Shown here piece after piece: positions 26,272 through 36,081 of a stretch of 64,000 nt of DNA (positions within the stretch are counted from its first letter, which is position 1; each line of letters begins with the position of its first letter). A program made the translations under genes and the position numbers. This DNA is from Nostoc favosum CHAB5714 (GTDB lineage: Bacteria; Cyanobacteriota; Cyanobacteriia; Cyanobacteriales; Nostocaceae), in NCBI RefSeq assembly GCF_020829495.1, contig NZ_JAIVFQ010000037.1, positions 1 to 64,000 on the forward strand. The letters are read 5' to 3'. The notes beneath the pieces are model-generated. The model worked only from the letters and a program-made list of their open reading frames with translations. It searched no databases and was not told where the DNA came from.

Positions 26272-27705
26272 TTATTCATAATTTTTTTGGTGTTGATAGT
26301 ATTTATGTCCTGCCATCGCCATAGCTAAAAATCCCCAAAGAATCATCCCTGCCACACTTAACATACCGCTTCCGATAATTAGCTGTGTAGAAGAACTGAT
26401 ACCAATAGCGCGGGCAGCACTGATAAAACTATCGAAACGACCTTCACCATAACTGCTGACACTAATAATTAAAAAAATTAATCCACCCATATAAAAGATG
26501 GCTCCAAACCAACCAAGGGTGAAAAACATATCTAAAATGCCACTATCAATCACCACTACTTCAATTTGACCAGTTTTTTCGTTGACTTTCCAAATATTTC
26601 CTAACCCGTTACCTAGACCATTAGAAAGGGCTAAACCAAGATTTTTGTCGTAACTTCCCGATCTATCTTTAAAACTGTTATCATCTTCAAGATTAGAAAA
26701 TGTTTCCAAACGCGCTGCTACAACCTCAGCAATTGGTTCAATGGTTGTCAATGGCACAACACAAATTGCCATCACCACAATTATGATGATTAAGCGCATT
26801 TGAATCCGGGTTTTGACTGAACCCACAATCATAATTATTCCTAATAACCAGCCTCCCCAATTAGTACGTGCTTGTGTCAACAGGAAGGACAAGTAACCAA
26901 CGGCTGAAGCAGGGAAAATTAAGTTTCCTGAACTGGTAAATAACAACAGCAACCCAGCTTGCATAACGGAACCAAAGGGGCCGACTGAGTGCAATGTACT
27001 CCAGACGCGCATCCCGAAAGGTACGGGGTTTCCAGAACTCATGAATAGTTTTGATTGGATGAGCCAGTACTTATCCCACTCAGGAGCTACCACAAATTGA
27101 TATACGCCATACGCTCCTAAAATCAACACACACCAGAGGAATGTTCGCTGAATATTCTGGCGATAGCTGGGATAATCTCGCCAGTTGATAAATAAGTGAA
27201 AAGCGAAAATAATCGGACTCAGCCAATCCATTAGTCCGCGTGCTACAGGGATTGGTGGGTTATAAATCAGACCGATTAGAAAGCCATAGAAGACTCCGAT
27301 AAAAGCCAAAACAAACGGCAATCCCCCTTGACGTGAGGCGCGGGGAAAGTGTCGTAAGAATGTTGCGATGGTTACAAACACCACCAAGTATGGTGCTATG
27401 AGCATCTGACGGGTAGCGTCCCAGCCCACCCGATAGTCAACCAAGCGGGTAGCTAAAGGCGTGAGAAACCAGATCCACCAGGTAAAGCTGATGTAGAGAA
27501 TGGGATGCCGCAAGTATAAAAATATGGCTACTACTAAAGCCATCACCGGGTAAATTAGGCGCAATGCGGCAGTAGCACCAGCAAAATAGCAAACTACAAT
27601 CAGTAATACAAAGCCTGCGATCGCCATCCAACCCTGTTGCGATCGCTCCTCAGGAGAATAGTTTTCTTGTAAAAAACTATTGAAAAGTATCTGTCTAGAA
27701 TTCAT
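26272..27705 (-). CDS. Wzy/O-antigen ligase-like membrane protein
   Basis: A 477-aa polytopic protein with about 10-12 hydrophobic segments and a large loop in the second half (about residues 330-390), the layout of O-antigen polymerase and ligase families. Sequence motifs are weak, as is normal for this group. In a block with a Wzc-like protein, an initiating sugar transferase and an ABC exporter, it probably joins repeat units or transfers the finished chain. Confidence 0.8.
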   Translation of the reverse strand: MNSRQILFNSFLQENYSPEERSQQGWMAIAGFVLLIVVCYFAGATAALRLIYPVMALVVAIFLYLRHPILYISFTWWIWFLTPLATRLVDYRVGWDATRQMLIAPYLVVFVTIATFLRHFPRASRQGGLPFVLAFIGVFYGFLIGLIYNPPIPVARGLMDWLSPIIFAFHLFINWRDYPSYRQNIQRTFLWCVLILGAYGVYQFVVAPEWDKYWLIQSKLFMSSGNPVPFGMRVWSTLHSVGPFGSVMQAGLLLLFTSSGNLIFPASAVGYLSFLLTQARTNWGGWLLGIIMIVGSVKTRIQMRLIIIIVVMAICVVPLTTIEPIAEVVAARLETFSNLEDDNSFKDRSGSYDKNLGLALSNGLGNGLGNIWKVNEKTGQIEVVVIDSGILDMFFTLGWFGAIFYMGGLIFLIISVSSYGEGRFDSFISAARAIGISSSTQLIIGSGMLSVAGMILWGFLAMAMAGHKYYQHQKNYE

Positions 27706-27736
27706 TCAATTTTAGATTTTGGATTTACCAATGCTA

Positions 27737-27870
27737 ACTAGTGGTCTGTCTCATTAAATTTGAGGGATAAGAGAACGAACCGCGAAGGACGCAAAGAGCG
27801 CGAAGGAAGAAGGAAAGAAGAGGAATTTAAATTTGATTCACCTATCAAAATTAATGGGACAGACAACTAG
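27737..27870. repeat. CTAGTGGTCTGTC inverted-repeat element, copy 1
   Basis: Ends CTAGTGGTCTGTCTCATTAA and TTAATGGGACAGACAACTAG are inverted repeats (a few mismatches). The interior contains CGCGAAGGACGCAAAGAGCGCG and a purine-rich stretch. An inverted second copy lies at 44015-44180, where the purine-rich part is replaced by a pure TTTC microsatellite. A 5-bp direct repeat GCTAA may flank this copy. Confidence 0.85.
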
Positions 27871-27892
27871 AGCTAAGAATAAATTGAATTCA

Positions 27893-27971
27893 TTACGAAT
27901 TACGTTAGCGCAGCGTTAGCGAGTCTTCTCCCAAGGGGAGACGCTAAGAGCGAACGAGCGTCATTACGAAT
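27893..27971. repeat. ATTACGAATT-flanked hairpin repeat at a gene 3' end
   Basis: ATTACGAATT units flank a segment with TTCTCCCAAGGGGAGA (hairpin) and GAGCGAACGAGCGTCATTACGAATT. The latter resembles the end of the array at 1-128. It overlaps the last codons of the glycosyltransferase gene that ends at 27944. Confidence 0.8.
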
Positions 27972-28879
27972 TGTTTATATCCTTGCCAACGTCCCCGCCA
28001 GGATGCAAGTAATTTTTTACCTGCTAACTGCCCTTGGCTAGGTAAAAATCTCAGCCATTGGACGAAACCCAAACTATCGCATGTACCCACGAATACTGCC
28101 CAGAATAAAAATACAATCCGGCGGATAAATGGCAAATGCTCTAGTAAAACTAAGGTTTCATTATGGACTAAATTAATAAAGGCAATTTCATTAAAATTAT
28201 TTCGCTGATCTTCATCAAAACGTTGTGCTGGATAGTGATCTACAGCAACATTAGGATCGTAAATTATCTTCCAACCAGCCCGTTTTAATGTCAGAGTGAA
28301 TGCCATTTCAAAATGTACCTGCGCTCCAGTACCACGCATCCGCTCGTCAAAGCGCAATTGTCCGATTGCCTCTTTACGAAAACTCATGTTTACGCCTTTG
28401 AGAATATCGACTTCGCGGGGTTCTCCCACTCCCAAGTGATGGTTGCCAATCACTCGCCCAAACCATTGCAACTGTCCGACTACTGGGCGGGATTCGTCTT
28501 CTAATTTGCTGTCGTGGTATATCCAATCACGCCCACCAAGTCCGCCGAGGCGGCTATCACAGATAAAGTAAGCGGCGATGCGCTCTAACCAATCTGGGTG
28601 GGGTGCAGCATCATCATCAGTAATGGAAACAATATCACCCTCCACTGCTGCTAGTCCAGCGTTGAGGGCTGCTACTACCCCCGGTTGTGTGACTTTCACA
28701 GTATGCAGTGGCAGATTGAGCGCGTTTAATTGCGCTAGAAATTGCCAGGTTTCTGCATCGGTATCACGGACAACCACTATTACCTGATCGACGGGTTTAG
28801 TTTGCTCCTGTAGCGCCAAAAGGCAGCGTGATAGGTCTTGTGGACGGCGATAAGTCGGTATGAGAACGGTGTTCCGCAT
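27944..28879 (-). CDS. GT2-family glycosyltransferase
   Basis: A 311-aa GT-A inverting glycosyltransferase. It starts VLIPTYRRPQDLSRCLLAL, has the metal-binding acidic motif SITDDDAAPHPDWLE and a later ERMRGTGAQVHFEMAF region (catalytic base area), with a hydrophobic stretch near the C-terminus. Its first 83 bp overlap the end of the upstream glycosyltransferase gene in another frame. The N-terminal VLIPTYRRP is essential to the fold, so the overlap is real. The last codons (MTLVRS) are read from a dispersed short repeat. Confidence 0.9.
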   Translation of the reverse strand: MRNTVLIPTYRRPQDLSRCLLALQEQTKPVDQVIVVVRDTDAETWQFLAQLNALNLPLHTVKVTQPGVVAALNAGLAAVEGDIVSITDDDAAPHPDWLERIAAYFICDSRLGGLGGRDWIYHDSKLEDESRPVVGQLQWFGRVIGNHHLGVGEPREVDILKGVNMSFRKEAIGQLRFDERMRGTGAQVHFEMAFTLTLKRAGWKIIYDPNVAVDHYPAQRFDEDQRNNFNEIAFINLVHNETLVLLEHLPFIRRIVFLFWAVFVGTCDSLGFVQWLRFLPSQGQLAGKKLLASWRGRWQGYKQFVMTLVRS

Positions 28880-29999
28880 TCTTGCTTAACTCCTCGAATA
28901 GATCCACATAAGTTTGTGCCATAGTAGTCCAGCTATGTTGTTCTGCCACAGAACGAGCTGCTTTGCCCATTTGCTGCATCAACGGGATATCGCTCACCAA
29001 GGACATCAGCGCCACAGCCAAAGCATCAATATCATCTGAGTCGGATAAGACGATGCCACATTCTGGTGTCACCAACTCTCCGCCCCCGGTGGCTGTGGCA
29101 GTAATTACAGGCAGTCCTGAAGAAAGCGCTTCTAACAATACGAGGCTGCAAGCTTCGTATCGGGAAGGAAAAACAAATAAATCTACTGCTTGCATAATTT
29201 GTGGGATATCACGGCGAAATCCCACAAAATGCACGCGATCGCTTAACCCTAAAGATGCTGCTAATTCTGGGAAAGGGCTACCTTGGGTGTGTCCCACCAC
29301 CGCCAAATGTAAATCAGGAACTTTCGCCAAGGCGTGCAACACTGTATCTAAATTCTTTCTCGGTGTGCGGATATCTCCGGCGAACAATGCTAGGGTGACA
29401 TTCTCCGGTAAACTTAATTTTTGGCGATTGCTTTCACCAGGGGCAAACTCTTCTAAGTCAACGCCATTGATAATTACGCGAATACGAGAACGTGGCACAC
29501 CAATGTTAACTAATTCCTGGGCGACCTTTTCGGATACAGCTACGACAACCTGCGCTTTTTGGAAAGCTTGTTTTTCCCAACGGGCATTAAAAGCCGTAAA
29601 CAGCCATTGATAGAAACCATATAAGTCTCGGCGGTTGCGGGAAATATGAACAGGCGATCGCAACCATGAACTGTGGACAAAATGTACAGCATTCACATCA
29701 GCCACAGCCAGATTAATTGCTCCATTGACTTTAACTAAATCAATCTCAGAGCGATGTTGACGTAACCAATCTGCACTTTTTTGGGCAAATATGAAATTCC
29801 GCACAAATTCTGTCGGATAGCCTTTTACTGGAATTCTAATCCAATTAACTTGACTATTATCCTCTAGTTCTGGTGCAACTTCACTGGCCAATAATGTCAA
29901 TTGATGACCACGACAAATTGCTTCTTGAGCAACTTCGTAATTTACCCGCCCCTGACCATCACCTTTTTTGATTTTATGAGTAACAATACAAAGTTTCAT
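28797..29999 (-). CDS. GT4-family glycosyltransferase
   Basis: A 400-aa GT-B enzyme opening MKLCIVTHKIKKGDGQGRVNYE and carrying LALFAGDIRTPRKNLDTVLHAL and the EX7E motif EACSLVLLEAL. The C-terminal tail of about 27 residues (after LFEELSKN) lies in the 83-bp overlap with the next gene and looks unstructured. Member of the HEP glycosyltransferase series. Confidence 0.9.
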   Translation of the reverse strand: MKLCIVTHKIKKGDGQGRVNYEVAQEAICRGHQLTLLASEVAPELEDNSQVNWIRIPVKGYPTEFVRNFIFAQKSADWLRQHRSEIDLVKVNGAINLAVADVNAVHFVHSSWLRSPVHISRNRRDLYGFYQWLFTAFNARWEKQAFQKAQVVVAVSEKVAQELVNIGVPRSRIRVIINGVDLEEFAPGESNRQKLSLPENVTLALFAGDIRTPRKNLDTVLHALAKVPDLHLAVVGHTQGSPFPELAASLGLSDRVHFVGFRRDIPQIMQAVDLFVFPSRYEACSLVLLEALSSGLPVITATATGGGELVTPECGIVLSDSDDIDALAVALMSLVSDIPLMQQMGKAARSVAEQHSWTTMAQTYVDLFEELSKNAEHRSHTDLSPSTRPITLPFGATGAN

Positions 30000-30156
30000 A
30001 CACTACCTTGCTTGGTAAAATAAGTTGAAAAAAAAGACGCAAAGTAAAAATCTTATTTTTATTACCTCTGTGTCCTCTGCGTCTCTGCGGTAGCCTGCGG
30101 CAAGCCGCTCCGCGTCTACGTTAAAAAAAAGCTACAATTCAAACATGATTACTCTA

Positions 30157-31149
30157 TTATTTAGATATTCCTATTAATTTGTCTGCGAAAAAACGCGGAG
30201 TAAAACTTAGACTAAGTGCCGCTATAGTTCGCACATCAAACTTTTGTTTATTCAACGCCTGCCAAAAATAAGGACGTGCTGCGGTTATCTGTTCACTTCG
30301 CAGCAAACCAATTCCCAAAGTGGTATTAGCTTCTAACCATTTCTGTTGAAAGTAAGTCTTAAATTGCTGTAAACGAGCGTCTTCCATAAAGACTTGATAA
30401 CAAAACATTTCGCTTTTAGCTTTGCGGATTTTTGCCTGCACATCTCGACTACCACTGAGCATGGTGTCAGTTTGCTCATGGGCACGATATCGCGTCAATC
30501 TTTCTGGATAGTAGTAAGCGCCATAACCAGATATACAACAGAGATAAGTTAAATATAAATCCCACATCCCGCCAACTTCTGAGGGAATACTATCCCAATC
30601 GATAATATTATTACGAATCACACAAGATGCAGCAGTGGGTATGCTTTTATCTACCAATCCAATTTTATAAAAAGGTTGATGAATTCCTTTTGCTAGTTTG
30701 TCTCGCTTATAACCGCGTGTATTTTCTTCAGTCCCAACATTATTAATTATGCTATTTGCATCTATGATATATTGGTCGCAAAAAGCGAGAATTAACTCAG
30801 AATTTGCTTCTAGAGGTGGTACTAGCTTTGCTAAAAAATCTTCATTCCAGATATCATCATCATGGAGACTAGCAACATATTTACCTCGCGCCATCTTGAA
30901 GCCATGTTGCTGATTAGCAATCATCCCCACATTTTGCTGATGCCGCCAAAATCTAATGCGTGAATCACCAAAGGATGCCAAAAGGGCTTGAGGATTTTCT
31001 GAACTACAATTATCAGAAACAATAATTTCGATATTTTGATAAGTTTGTTTAACAGCACTAGCGATCGCTTGCTTGAGATACTCTGGTCTATTATAAGTGG
31101 GGATAATAACGCTAACTAAAGGCTGTTGGGATTCTTGAGACAATGACAT
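30157..31149 (-). CDS. GT2-family glycosyltransferase
   Basis: A 330-aa GT-A glycosyltransferase: VSVIIPTYNRPEYLKQAIAS at the N-terminus, VSDNCSSENPQ, and the SLHDDDIWNEDFL acidic metal motif. The rest is helical, including AHEQTD typical of the acceptor half. One of the assembly enzymes of the island. Confidence 0.9.
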   Translation of the reverse strand: MSLSQESQQPLVSVIIPTYNRPEYLKQAIASAVKQTYQNIEIIVSDNCSSENPQALLASFGDSRIRFWRHQQNVGMIANQQHGFKMARGKYVASLHDDDIWNEDFLAKLVPPLEANSELILAFCDQYIIDANSIINNVGTEENTRGYKRDKLAKGIHQPFYKIGLVDKSIPTAASCVIRNNIIDWDSIPSEVGGMWDLYLTYLCCISGYGAYYYPERLTRYRAHEQTDTMLSGSRDVQAKIRKAKSEMFCYQVFMEDARLQQFKTYFQQKWLEANTTLGIGLLRSEQITAARPYFWQALNKQKFDVRTIAALSLSFTPRFFADKLIGISK

Positions 31150-31208
31150 AGTTTTTTCCTTTATATTTCATAGGTAAAAGATGGACAATTTGGTGTACCA
31201 AACTAAGC

Positions 31209-32447
31209 TTATTTCACTTGAGGAATACTATATATTTTTTTCGCTCTAGAAGGAAATTCAGCTATTGTTTTTGCATAAATTGTTCGGAGATTATTTACAT
31301 GAGCATTCATGGTAAATTCTTTCATTAATAAAGCATGACCTTGTTCGCCCATGTGTCGGCTTTTTTGATGATCTCCATACAAATCATGAATAGCACCAGC
31401 CAGCTTTTTGATATCATTACCTGGAACAAGAATACCCGTTTCTCCATCTCGTAAATGTTCTGGAATCCCTCCGACTGCACTACCAATTACAGGTCGATAA
31501 CGAGAGTATGCTTCTAGAGTTACAAGACCGGCAGGTTCAGGCCAAACGCTAGGAAAGATGACTGCAAAACACTGTTCGTAAAGGTTATTTAATGTGTTGC
31601 GATCGCACCAACCATGCCAAGTAATCCGGTTACTTAATCCGAGAGTATTTGCTAACGTTTCTAATCGTGGTCGTTCCCAGCCTTCACCTGCAATATCAAG
31701 TTGAATTTGCGGATTAGTATGTATTAAGGTTTTAAGTAACCATTCCAGACCTTTGTCAGAAACAATGCGACCAACAAACAAAATTCTATGATTTTGGTGG
31801 ATATCTAAACTCAGGGGTGCAGTTGTTATTTGTGGTATAGAGATACCACAATGTAACGTTACAATCTGCTCAGAGGGTACACCGTTTTTAATCAACTCTT
31901 GACGCACGTATTCGCTATTAGCAACAAAAGTAATTTTTACCTTTTTTAAGACATCTAATAACTGATGAGTATTTTGAAGTTCTTTAAGCGTTCTTAATGG
32001 TCTACGGCTACCACATTTATCTGCTAATTTACCCCAGGTACAACCTAAGTAAGAGAAGTTGCGATCGCAGATTGTCCTCTGCCCTGCTAAATACTTTGTG
32101 CCACTAGGACAGTACAATGAGTGATTATGAACGCTGAAAACTGTGGGACACTCACCTGTAAGTTGCAAGAGTAAATCTGGGCTGTGGAGGTGCAGCAACT
32201 TAAACTGACTTTGGTCAACATTATTAAGTGATTTTATCACGCGATCGCTAACTTCAGGTGGTCGATGTTCAAACAGAGAAGCTAAATAAGTTTCAACACC
32301 TCCGCCCTCACCTACATCAAAATTGGAGCATTGATAAATCAGGTCTTCTTTAAAAATATCCCTGTGTAATAGTTCATCATTTTGCTTGGCATTATTGATT
32401 GAGTTAAGCATTAACCACCATTTTTTTACGTTATTACTAATTTGCAT
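31209..32447 (-). CDS. GT4-family glycosyltransferase
   Basis: A 412-aa GT-B enzyme with LLHLHSPDLLLQL, FSVHNHSLYCPSGTKY, ILFVGRIVSDKGLEWLLKTL and the EX7E motif EPAGLVTLEAYS followed by SAVGGIPEHL. A Cys-rich piece (CPSGTKYLAGQRTICDRNFSYLGC) lies after the N-terminal domain. The first 25 residues are extra; an ATG at codon 13 (MLNSINN) could be the true start. Confidence 0.88.
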   Translation of the reverse strand: MQISNNVKKWWLMLNSINNAKQNDELLHRDIFKEDLIYQCSNFDVGEGGGVETYLASLFEHRPPEVSDRVIKSLNNVDQSQFKLLHLHSPDLLLQLTGECPTVFSVHNHSLYCPSGTKYLAGQRTICDRNFSYLGCTWGKLADKCGSRRPLRTLKELQNTHQLLDVLKKVKITFVANSEYVRQELIKNGVPSEQIVTLHCGISIPQITTAPLSLDIHQNHRILFVGRIVSDKGLEWLLKTLIHTNPQIQLDIAGEGWERPRLETLANTLGLSNRITWHGWCDRNTLNNLYEQCFAVIFPSVWPEPAGLVTLEAYSRYRPVIGSAVGGIPEHLRDGETGILVPGNDIKKLAGAIHDLYGDHQKSRHMGEQGHALLMKEFTMNAHVNNLRTIYAKTIAEFPSRAKKIYSIPQVK

Positions 32448-32480
32448 TCCTCATCTAAAGAGAGGCTTAAATTCATCAAC

Positions 32481-33320
32481 TTATATGCCAGCGTTAAACC
32501 AAAACTTGTGTCTAATATCACTTACATAATGTCTAAGAGCAATTTTTTTATTTACAGATTTATCTGGATAAATGAACTGATCTTCTACATTAAGAACATA
32601 TTTTTGTGAGCATATAGGCTTACCATGATTGTGATGCATTGTCAAATGAACAATTGTTTGTTCCGTAAAATAAGTAGGAGCTTCTTGAAGATTTGCTAAA
32701 CGTTCGATAGCAAAACTCCAGTCAAATTCATGCCTAAAGAATATAAATCCACCATTTACTGGATTTGACTTTTCAGAATCATCATAAATAATTCGCTCAT
32801 CTAGCGATATAGAACAATCAGGTAGATAAAGAGAATATTTATCGTCCGATTTACTCAAATCAATTAAATCAATACCGCCGGGGAAAAATAAAATATCTGA
32901 ATCAGTGTAAATCGTAGCTCCATTAACCGGAATTGACATTAATGCCGACAACTTTTTGCCAAGTGGATGCAGTTGGGCATAATCAAGAACACATTGAGGT
33001 AAATCAGTTCTCAGGAAGTTTTGTAAAAGTATTACCTTAACGCAGGGATGGACACGGCGGAGTAAATTACAACTAGATTCAGTGTAACTGCCATCAGAAA
33101 CTACAGTGAATGTATCTGGAATGCCGACATGACGAATGAATGAGCGAATACTTGCCACTTGTTCTGGTAAATCGCGTTCACATGAGAAGGCATAGACACT
33201 TACTGGAACTTGTCGAGTCTGTTTTATCGGGATGCTGACAATCTGAGAAAGGGCTGCTTTATATAGGGAGCGATTAAATTTACCCTGCATTTTAGCAGTG
33301 TGGTAGCCTAGATTTACCAT
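32481..33320 (-). CDS. putative nucleotide-diphospho-sugar transferase, DXD-type
   Basis: A 279-aa protein without a strong family match by eye. FTVVSDGSYTESSCNLLRRVHP and ATIYTDSDILFFPGG look like the donor and metal (DXD) sites of GT-A enzymes, and NPVNGGFIFFRHEFDW plus EQTIVHLTMHHNHGKP resemble GT8/GT77-type active-site regions. It lies between hepA and the glycosyltransferase run, so a role in building the same polysaccharide is likely. Confidence 0.7.
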   Translation of the reverse strand: MVNLGYHTAKMQGKFNRSLYKAALSQIVSIPIKQTRQVPVSVYAFSCERDLPEQVASIRSFIRHVGIPDTFTVVSDGSYTESSCNLLRRVHPCVKVILLQNFLRTDLPQCVLDYAQLHPLGKKLSALMSIPVNGATIYTDSDILFFPGGIDLIDLSKSDDKYSLYLPDCSISLDERIIYDDSEKSNPVNGGFIFFRHEFDWSFAIERLANLQEAPTYFTEQTIVHLTMHHNHGKPICSQKYVLNVEDQFIYPDKSVNKKIALRHYVSDIRHKFWFNAGI

Positions 33321-33363
33321 TTATTTTTCCTGGTTATATAAATAATTGACTAAGGAAACGAAT

Positions 33364-33426
33364 TCGTAAATTACGAATTACGTAGCTTGCTTCTCGCCGG
33401 AGGCGAGTATTACGAATTACGAATTA
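33364..33426. repeat. TTACGAA repeats with CTCGCCGGAGGCGAG hairpin at hepA 3' end
   Basis: An inverted copy of the composite found after phaA (21771-21830): TACGTAGCTTGCTTCTCGCC and the hairpin are flanked by ATTACGAATT units. It overlaps the last three codons and stop of hepA. Confidence 0.88.
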
Positions 33427-35258
33427 TAGTATTGCATCTGGTGATATTCCCAAAGCTTGCCTTTACGTCCGAGTAATTCTTGATATTTGCCCTGTTCTAC
33501 TATCCGCCCTGCTTCCAAAACTACGACTTTATCGGCTTTAGCAATAGTAGAAAGACGGTGAGCGATCGCAATTACTGTTCTACCAACAGATAGCTTTTCT
33601 AATGAATCTTGAATTAAGCGCTCGGATACAGAATCTAAGGCACTAGTTGCTTCATCCAAAATCAAAATTTCTGGGTTCCTTAGTAGCGCCCGTGCGATAG
33701 CAATTCGTTGTCTTTGTCCTCCAGATAATCTAACACCCCGATCTCCCAATTGGGTATTAAAACCTTCGGGCATTTCTAAAATAAATTCCAGCGCATTCGC
33801 TAGTTTCGCGGCTTCTTGAATTTGCTCATTAGTGGCTTGTGGAGTACCATAAGCAATATTTTGCCAAACATCAGTATTGAAGATAAAAGTATCCTGACTG
33901 ACTACAGCTATTTGACGACGTAGAGAGTTAATTTCAAACAACCGAATATCAATTTCATCGATATAGATATTTCCCTCTGTAGCAGTGTAAAAGCGGGGGA
34001 TTAAATCAGCAAGAGTTGTTTTACCAGCACCAGAAGCTCCGACTAATGCAGTCATTTTCCCCTTTTCAATGGTTAGGGTAATATTATGCAGCACTATATT
34101 TTCGTTATCGTAGCCAAAATCTACAGATACTAAATTTATTGCCCTTTCTAAAGCCTTAAACTTAAGTGTTCCATCCTGAAAATAATTTTTATCATCACTT
34201 TTTAGCAGATTTTTAATGTTATCTGCCGAGCCATGTAGAGTATTGAGAAATGCTCGTGTGCCATTAATATCTTGAACAAACGGGATGAAACGAAATAGCA
34301 CAAAGAAAAATGTTAGCAAAGAAGCAACTTGTAGCGTTCCATTACTAACCAGGCTAGTGAATGCCAAAATAATCATTCCGACCAACACCGTAGTAGCTAC
34401 CCCTTCGGCAATTGGCTTAACAAGTGTCCAAGTGAATACAACTTTAGTTGTAGTACTTACTACCTTGTCGCTAGCTTTGTAATAACGCTGGCGCTCAAAT
34501 TCTTGAGTACCACAGGAATGAACCGTCCGAATGCCATTAATAAATTCTATGGCTGTTGATGTAAAATTAGCATTAGCAGTTGTCATGCCAAAACTTGATT
34601 CTCTGACTCTGGCATTCAGATTAGATAAACCTACACCTAAAAGTGTAAATAGTAATGCTGAAATCACAGTCAGTTGCCATGATATCAAAAACATTGATAT
34701 TAAGTAGACAAGAGTTGTGATTCCCCTAGTTACTAAAAAGGCTGCGCCACTGAAACCTTGTCTTATCCTTTCAATTTCTGTAGTTATTGTGTTAATTAGT
34801 TCACCAGAACGAGTTTTTGCAAAGTAACTTAACGAGAAGGATTGTAACTGTTCAAAAATTTGCTTACGTAAGCGATCGCCAAAATGCAGTTGAGATAATT
34901 CAGTATAGACTTGTCCAAAATAATTGAAAGCAACACGTAACCAAGTACTCAATAAAATCAACGAAGATATTCGGTACAAACGATTAATTGCCGATGAATT
35001 AGATCCCAATACTAAATTATCAAACCATTCTATTCCTGTTTGGACAGGTTGAGCATTAGGACTAGTTAAGCTTTGCAAAAATGAAAGTAAAAAACCAATA
35101 CTGACACCTTCAAACGTTGCCGCCAGAATCGAGAATATCAGAGCTAAAATTACAATTTTGCGAAAGTGTTTAAATTCTCGTAATAGCAAATAGTTGTCTT
35201 GCCAGAAGCTGGTAGCTTTAAGGAGACTACGAAGTTTTTGAGTAAATTGGAAATGCAT
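33417..35258 (-). CDS. hepA: HepA-like ABC exporter (heterocyst envelope polysaccharide)
   Basis: A 613-aa fused exporter. The membrane domain (about 30-340) has six segments; the ATPase domain shows Walker A GASGAGKT (407-414), signature LSGGQRQR (511-518), Walker B ILILDEATSALD (531-542) and AHRLS His. Anabaena HepA is an exporter of this size needed to deposit the heterocyst envelope polysaccharide, and hepC lies directly upstream here as in that island. The stop codon and last residues (YYNS) are read from a TTACGAA repeat. Expression is expected in developing heterocysts; the sequence alone does not show this. Confidence 0.88.
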   Translation of the reverse strand: MHFQFTQKLRSLLKATSFWQDNYLLLREFKHFRKIVILALIFSILAATFEGVSIGFLLSFLQSLTSPNAQPVQTGIEWFDNLVLGSNSSAINRLYRISSLILLSTWLRVAFNYFGQVYTELSQLHFGDRLRKQIFEQLQSFSLSYFAKTRSGELINTITTEIERIRQGFSGAAFLVTRGITTLVYLISMFLISWQLTVISALLFTLLGVGLSNLNARVRESSFGMTTANANFTSTAIEFINGIRTVHSCGTQEFERQRYYKASDKVVSTTTKVVFTWTLVKPIAEGVATTVLVGMIILAFTSLVSNGTLQVASLLTFFFVLFRFIPFVQDINGTRAFLNTLHGSADNIKNLLKSDDKNYFQDGTLKFKALERAINLVSVDFGYDNENIVLHNITLTIEKGKMTALVGASGAGKTTLADLIPRFYTATEGNIYIDEIDIRLFEINSLRRQIAVVSQDTFIFNTDVWQNIAYGTPQATNEQIQEAAKLANALEFILEMPEGFNTQLGDRGVRLSGGQRQRIAIARALLRNPEILILDEATSALDSVSERLIQDSLEKLSVGRTVIAIAHRLSTIAKADKVVVLEAGRIVEQGKYQELLGRKGKLWEYHQMQYYNS

Positions 35259-35370
35259 GGATTTTATAATAGTTTGGCAAGGTAGATAGACGCGCTATAG
35301 ATGCTACGTAAGCAATTTTTGCTTTAACCTCAGTCCGGTAGATGAAACCATCAATTACCGCACAGATAAA

Positions 35371-36081
35371 TTACAGTGTTTGGCTATCTAGATGTAACAG
35401 GTGAGACTGTGCTTCTACTTCCCACGAAGCTTTAATTTCTGGTAATTTATTTAGCTGTACTGCATCTTCTAAAGTCCAACAACGAGATCCGGTTAAACTC
35501 ATGTCACCCCGCAGGACGTTAAATAACTGGGGCAGATTATCAAGACTGTATTTACCCATCCAACGCCCTAACAGTGTGGTGTTTTGCGTGCGAAACCTCA
35601 TTGCCCGAAACAGTTTACCCCGTTCTCCAACACGCCACTCATGACAAAAAAGTGACCCTGGCGAGTAAACCTGCATTAATACAACCAATCCCAACATGAC
35701 TGGACTTACTAATAGCAATAACAGGAAAGCAGCAATCCAATTAATTAGTCGCTGGAAGGGTTGGTTAGGCAGTTTTTTACTAGCGGGTATGCTTAAGAAT
35801 ATCGGCTTATCTGCTTCTTCACATGCATCTGCCCAAAACCTGAGCAAAGCCTCACCTAGTTGGGGATCGATGCTTACCAAACTTACCGGAGAATGTTGTA
35901 AGCATTCTACTAGCGATCGCTTACTATTTAATGAAGGCAGATATGGTTGTTTAACTTGTCCAAGCGGCTTCACCAACAGCTTACCCCGTCGCCACTGGAG
36001 TGTACAGTACCCACGATTATCTTGGTGTTCCTGGGTTACATCATATAAATTCTCTAGAGTTGGAATTATTGAAGTTGTCAT
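35371..36081 (-). CDS. hepC: HepC-like initiating sugar transferase
   Basis: A 236-aa bacterial sugar transferase (WcaJ/ExoY class) with an approximately 110-residue N-terminal domain, a hydrophobic hairpin (about 113-135, AFLLLLLVSPVMLGLVVLM), then FRAMRFRTQ and the C-terminal YSLDNLPQLFNVLRGDMSLTGSR catalytic motif. It loads the first sugar phosphate onto undecaprenyl phosphate at the inner membrane face. The usual KFRTM motif is changed to MRFRTQ. In Anabaena, hepC precedes hepA and is required for the heterocyst envelope polysaccharide. Confidence 0.85.
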   Translation of the reverse strand: MTTSIIPTLENLYDVTQEHQDNRGYCTLQWRRGKLLVKPLGQVKQPYLPSLNSKRSLVECLQHSPVSLVSIDPQLGEALLRFWADACEEADKPIFLSIPASKKLPNQPFQRLINWIAAFLLLLLVSPVMLGLVVLMQVYSPGSLFCHEWRVGERGKLFRAMRFRTQNTTLLGRWMGKYSLDNLPQLFNVLRGDMSLTGSRCWTLEDAVQLNKLPEIKASWEVEAQSHLLHLDSQTL

